Positions 37,162-39,717 of a stretch of 39,717 nucleotides of DNA are shown one piece after another; positions within the stretch are counted from its first letter, which is position 1, and each line of letters begins with the position of its first letter. Both the position numbers and the translations under genes were made by a program. The stretch lies in the IMG/VR virus record IMGVR_UViG_3300032954_000045, positions 1 through 39,717 of that record. One strand, given 5' to 3'. Below the pieces are notes generated by a model that saw nothing but the letters and a program-made list of their open reading frames with translations, was not told the origin of the DNA and ran no database searches. Origin of the DNA: a virus.

Positions 37162-38043
37162 ATGCTGAAATTCATCAAGCCGGAAGCTGTACAAGTAAGA
37201 TTCAAAGGGCTTGTCTATGGCGATTGGGGAGTCGGAAAAACGACACTCATGTGCCAACTTCCAAAAGTAGCCTATGTCGATATGGAACGCGGGACCGACA
37301 AGTATTATCGAACGTTAGAGGCCAAAGGATCAAAGCGTTTTCAAACTACCAGTTACCACGAACTTTTAGACCAAGTTCGGGCTCTATCACGAGAACCGCA
37401 CGATTTCCTGAACTTGGTCATTGATCCTATCACGATCGCCAAACAAGACATTGGTGAATATTGGATGAGGATTTTTGATAAGTACGCCAAGACAGAAAAA
37501 GAAGGCGAGATGAAAGATTATGGCCTTCGCTACTACGCCAAAACTAAAAGCGACATGGCGACGTTGCGACGGGCGCTCCTTTCTTTAGACATGAACATCA
37601 TTGCGACGGCTCATCAAAAGGACAAATGGAAAGATGGGAAGGCCATCGGCGTGACATTTGATGGAGATGGCGACAAAGAAGGATATCTATTCGACAACAT
37701 TTTCCGCGTTCAGCGCGAGAATGGAAAGATGATCGCCTACACCGAAAAGCAACGAGAAGAAAAAGACGCGCCAAAGCTTCCGGCGAGTTTTGAATGGACG
37801 TATGAGGAATTGTGCAAACTCATCGGCAAAGACGTGCTAGAAAGACCTAGCAAACCCATTCCTCTCATTACGCCGGATCAGGTGGATCAGATCCATAGCT
37901 TAATGAACATCTTCGGAAAGATTGAGCCGGAATTCGAGAGCAAGGTCTTTGCGAAACACAAAATTGACAGTTGGGAAGAACTCTTAACGGACCCAGCGGC
38001 GCAAGTGATTGCTTACATCAAAAAACAACTGGAGGCCAAGTAA
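37162..38043 (+). CDS. RecA-like phage recombinase ATPase (Sak4-like)
   Basis: ATG 37162 has AAGGAG 5 nt upstream. The 293-aa protein has Walker A GDWGVGKTT (20-28), VAYVDMERGTDKYYR and a Walker B-type strand LNLVIDPIT (about 83-91). Later it has NIIATAHQKDKW, a sensor-like segment, and a C-terminal extension (LITPDQVDQIHSLMNIF). This is the Sak4/phage nucleotide-binding AAA pattern, single-strand annealing with ATPase activity. It is immediately followed by an SSB-like gene, a known pairing. It would act in recombination-dependent replication or repair. Confidence 0.8.
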   Translation: MLKFIKPEAVQVRFKGLVYGDWGVGKTTLMCQLPKVAYVDMERGTDKYYRTLEAKGSKRFQTTSYHELLDQVRALSREPHDFLNLVIDPITIAKQDIGEYWMRIFDKYAKTEKEGEMKDYGLRYYAKTKSDMATLRRALLSLDMNIIATAHQKDKWKDGKAIGVTFDGDGDKEGYLFDNIFRVQRENGKMIAYTEKQREEKDAPKLPASFEWTYEELCKLIGKDVLERPSKPIPLITPDQVDQIHSLMNIFGKIEPEFESKVFAKHKIDSWEELLTDPAAQVIAYIKKQLEAK

Positions 38044-38520
38044 ATGTTTGATTTTAACGCGACGGGCATTGACCCAGATTCAAAGGGCACGAATAAAGTT
38101 CTTCCGAAGGGATGGTACAACTTCGAGATCGTGGAGTTTGTCAGTAAAGCGGGCGATACCTATCCGAAGGAAGGACGCACAAAGAACGGCGATCCAATGG
38201 TCAACATTCTCTGCCAGGTAAGAGATGACGATGAGTTTCAAGGAGAACGAGTATTCCATACCGTGACCTTTCTTCCGAAGGGAAACCCCGGCGCAGGGAT
38301 GTCGGTTCATTTCTTGAAATCGATCGGCCAGCCATGGGAAGGACAGTTCAAGGTCGATTCTTCTCAATGGGTTGGGTCAGAGTTTAGAGGATACGTCATT
38401 ATCGATGAGTACAACGGAAAAAAGAAAAACAAGATCACAGAAATCAAATCGTTGACTGTTGATCCTCAAGTGCCATTTGTCGCACCTGGAAGTTCTAAGA
38501 ACGACGAAGTACCGTTCTGA
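38044..38520 (+). CDS. SSB-like protein (DUF669-type)
   Basis: A 158-aa protein with an OB-like beta pattern (GWYNFEIVEFVSKAGD; MVNILCQVRDDDEFQGERVF; FRGYVIIDEYNGKKKNK). The very end, NDEVPF, resembles the acidic D-D-x-P-F tip of bacterial SSBs, which recruits host repair proteins. It follows the Sak4-like gene directly (no gap), so the pair should act together on single-stranded DNA. The tip is visible; the rest of the assignment is by family resemblance. Confidence 0.8.
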   Translation: MFDFNATGIDPDSKGTNKVLPKGWYNFEIVEFVSKAGDTYPKEGRTKNGDPMVNILCQVRDDDEFQGERVFHTVTFLPKGNPGAGMSVHFLKSIGQPWEGQFKVDSSQWVGSEFRGYVIIDEYNGKKKNKITEIKSLTVDPQVPFVAPGSSKNDEVPF

Positions 38521-38960
38521 TGGCAAGCATCCCCTTGCAACGGTCGAAGGCGTGGCTGGAGAACTTAGGCTGGCATGTCTGGATCACCGAGACCTGGAAC
38601 ACCTGGGCGCACGTTAGACAGGACTTGTATGGTCTGCACGACCTGGTAGCTATCCGTCACGACTCGACCGGGGTATGGGGTATCAACGCTTGTGAGGACA
38701 ACGGCGCTGTCCAAGGCCATATTGCCAAGTACCTGAACGGTTACGGCCATCCGAAGAAAGGACATATGCCCGCCAACGAGCATTTGCCGGTGTGGTTGTC
38801 CGCTGGCAACAAGTTCTCGATCTTCGGATGGGGCAAGCGCGGTGGCCGCGGCGAGCGCAAGCTCTGGACGTTGCGCGTCATGGAAGCCTATCTTGAAGGT
38901 GCCGAAGTGAAGTTCAAGGAAGTTACGGAGGAGGCGTTAGTTTGCAATGACCAGCATTGA
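38520..38960 (+). CDS. VRR-NUC-like nuclease-fold protein
   Basis: A 146-aa protein. WLENLGWHVWITETWN, then HVRQDLYGLHDLVAI, GVWGINACEDNGAVQ, and LPVWLSAGNKFSIFGWGKRGGRG match a phage PD-(D/E)xK/VRR-NUC-like family usually beside recombination genes. The aspartate is in HDL, but the usual (E/Q)xK lysine is not obvious, so activity may be altered. It would process branched or double-stranded DNA. The ATG overlaps the SSB stop by one base. Confidence 0.65.
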   Translation: MASIPLQRSKAWLENLGWHVWITETWNTWAHVRQDLYGLHDLVAIRHDSTGVWGINACEDNGAVQGHIAKYLNGYGHPKKGHMPANEHLPVWLSAGNKFSIFGWGKRGGRGERKLWTLRVMEAYLEGAEVKFKEVTEEALVCNDQH

Positions 38961-39120
38961 TAGTGATTGGCTGAAATCTAAAAAACTGGAAGCCATTAAA
39001 GTCGTTGAACTCTTCGGCGAACAAGCAAAATACTGGGACGTTGCAAATTTTTTGCGGATCATTGACGAGCAGGCGCGAGAGATCAGGCGGCTGACGACGG
39101 AACTTGGGATAAAAAAATGA
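38947..39120 (+). CDS. 57-aa helical hypothetical protein
   Basis: The frame runs from ATG 38947 (weak site; it overlaps the nuclease-like gene by 14 nt) to TGA 39118-39120, which overlaps the next ATG. The product is helical and charged (LKSKKLEAIKVVELFGEQAKYW; FLRIIDEQAREIRRLTTEL), a probable coiled coil. No family was recognised. Confidence 0.6.
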   Translation: MTSIDSDWLKSKKLEAIKVVELFGEQAKYWDVANFLRIIDEQAREIRRLTTELGIKK

Positions 39121-39626
39121 AAATCACACAAAAATGGCTAGAAGAAAAATCAGCTTGTTTGGAAGGCCGAGAATGGTTTCAGAAATGCGGTATCGATGAA
39201 TCCATCCAGATTCTAAAAAAGCTTATTTCCGAGGATCGTCTAGACTGGGCTAATTGGTTTATTGTTCGTCTAATGAAAAGAAAACAATATCTGGCCTATG
39301 CGATCTTCGCGGCGGAGCAGGTCATTGATATTTACGAGAAGAAATATCCCGATAACGATAAACCCAGGCAAGCGATTGAAGCGGCAAAGGCAGTCTTGGC
39401 GAAAGACACAAAAGAGACAAGAGCCGCCGCCGCCGCCGCCGCCGACGCCGCCGCCTACGCCTCCGCCTACGCCGCCGCCTACGCCTCCGCCACCGCCGCC
39501 GCCTACGCCGCCTACGCCGCCGCTTCCGCCGCCAACGCCGCCGATAGAGAAAAGGCAAAGAAAAAGTACGCCGGTTGGCTTGTTACGGCTATTGAGAAGG
39601 CAGCCAAGAGGGAGGCGCGAAAATGA
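39117..39626 (+). CDS. Alanine-rich repeat phage protein
   Basis: A 169-aa protein. Its head (MKITQKWLEEKSACLEGREWF, WANWFIVRLM, YAIFAAEQVIDIYEKKYP) is one I know from phage proteins of unknown function that continue into Ala/Tyr repeats. Here the repeats occupy residues 103-143, with Tyr, Asp, Ser, Thr and Asn substitutions. The end is a basic helix (KKKYAGWLVTAIEKAAKREARK), unlike the KILEYGMGLL tail at the left edge. Structure is probably an Ala-rich helix. It is linked by ATGA on both sides. Confidence 0.75.
   Translation: MKITQKWLEEKSACLEGREWFQKCGIDESIQILKKLISEDRLDWANWFIVRLMKRKQYLAYAIFAAEQVIDIYEKKYPDNDKPRQAIEAAKAVLAKDTKETRAAAAAAADAAAYASAYAAAYASATAAAYAAYAAASAANAADREKAKKKYAGWLVTAIEKAAKREARK
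39423..39545 (+). repeat. GCC-codon array (Ala with Tyr, Ser, Asp, Thr, Asn)
   Basis: About 41 codons, mostly GCC, with TAC, TCC, GAC, ACC and AAC (also one GCT and one closing GAT) interspersed. Changes concentrate in codon positions 1-2 and almost all are amino-acid-changing. It parallels the array at 1-72. Confidence 0.9.
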
Positions 39627-39717
39627 CAGACAGGGAGAAGTTGAAGCATTGTGCGGGCTGTTATAACGATGACTACAATCACGGTCTTGGTGGTTCTCAT
39701 AGATGCTGGATGCTGGA
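39623..39717 (+). CDS. Cysteine-rich mini-protein, 3' truncated by the window
   Basis: ATG 39623 overlaps the preceding TGA, with GGAGG 9 nt upstream. The visible 31 residues contain HCAGCYNDDYNHG and RCWML, a CxxC plus CW pattern seen in tiny phage zinc proteins. The C-terminus lies beyond the edge. The last bases carry a tandem GATGCTG. Confidence 0.65.
   Translation, partial: MTDREKLKHCAGCYNDDYNHGLGGSHRCWML

Noticed and set aside
39322-39558. Minus-strand poly-arginine frame
   Set aside because: It is the reverse reading of GCC alanine codons.

Overview
The window is most of the genome of an uncultured tailed phage (Caudoviricetes). It looks short-tailed (podovirus-like). Supporting hallmarks are a terminase pair, a portal, a scaffold-like protein, an N4-gp56-type major capsid protein, a P22 gp4-like tail adaptor and a tail-nozzle-like protein, with no tape measure, sheath or major tail tube gene. 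A Gram-negative host is suggested by a lipobox protein beside the lysis genes and by Sec-type signal peptides, but I cannot name the host. I see no integrase, DNA polymerase, helicase, reverse transcriptase or CRISPR array.

Layout. Two transcription units diverge from about 35.82-35.91 kb. The rightward unit runs from 35.9 kb to the right edge and apparently resumes from base 1 to 5.0 kb. It begins with a ribbon-helix-helix regulator, followed by tiny coupled genes, a Sak4-like recombinase ATPase, an SSB-like protein, a nuclease-like protein and an alanine-repeat protein. At the left edge come the tail of a second alanine-repeat protein, small unknown genes, a tRNA-like element, a pentapeptide-repeat protein, an XF1762-like protein with a DNA-methyltransferase fragment at its head, an HNH endonuclease, an ECF-like sigma factor and a lipoprotein. 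The leftward unit runs from 35.8 down to 5.0 kb. It holds a replication-organizer-like gene, zinc-ribbon mini-proteins, terminase, portal, scaffold and capsid. These are followed by a 5.5 kb glycosyltransferase and methyltransferase cassette, tail genes, internal virion proteins, fibre and beta-helix proteins, a membrane protein and the lysis genes. The two units meet at 5002-5008 with overlapping stop codons.

How the genes work together (inference). The RHH regulator probably binds a perfect 13-bp palindrome that overlaps the -35 boxes of both divergent promoters. The sigma factor, the penultimate gene of the rightward unit, could help switch to late transcription. The Sak4-like/SSB/nuclease group would do recombination-based DNA work while using host polymerases. 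The glycan cassette, lying between capsid and tail adaptor, could decorate the virion or alter the host surface.

The most unusual features are: four virion-type proteins with N-terminal Sec signals; promoters whose start codons lie 6-7 nt from the -10 box, implying leaderless mRNAs; the 15-nt repeat whose copies vary almost only at two bases; the methyltransferase-motif/XF1762 fusion; and about ten very small zinc-binding proteins. Both window edges lie in or near GCC-rich alanine repeats, so they are more likely assembly breaks than genome ends.
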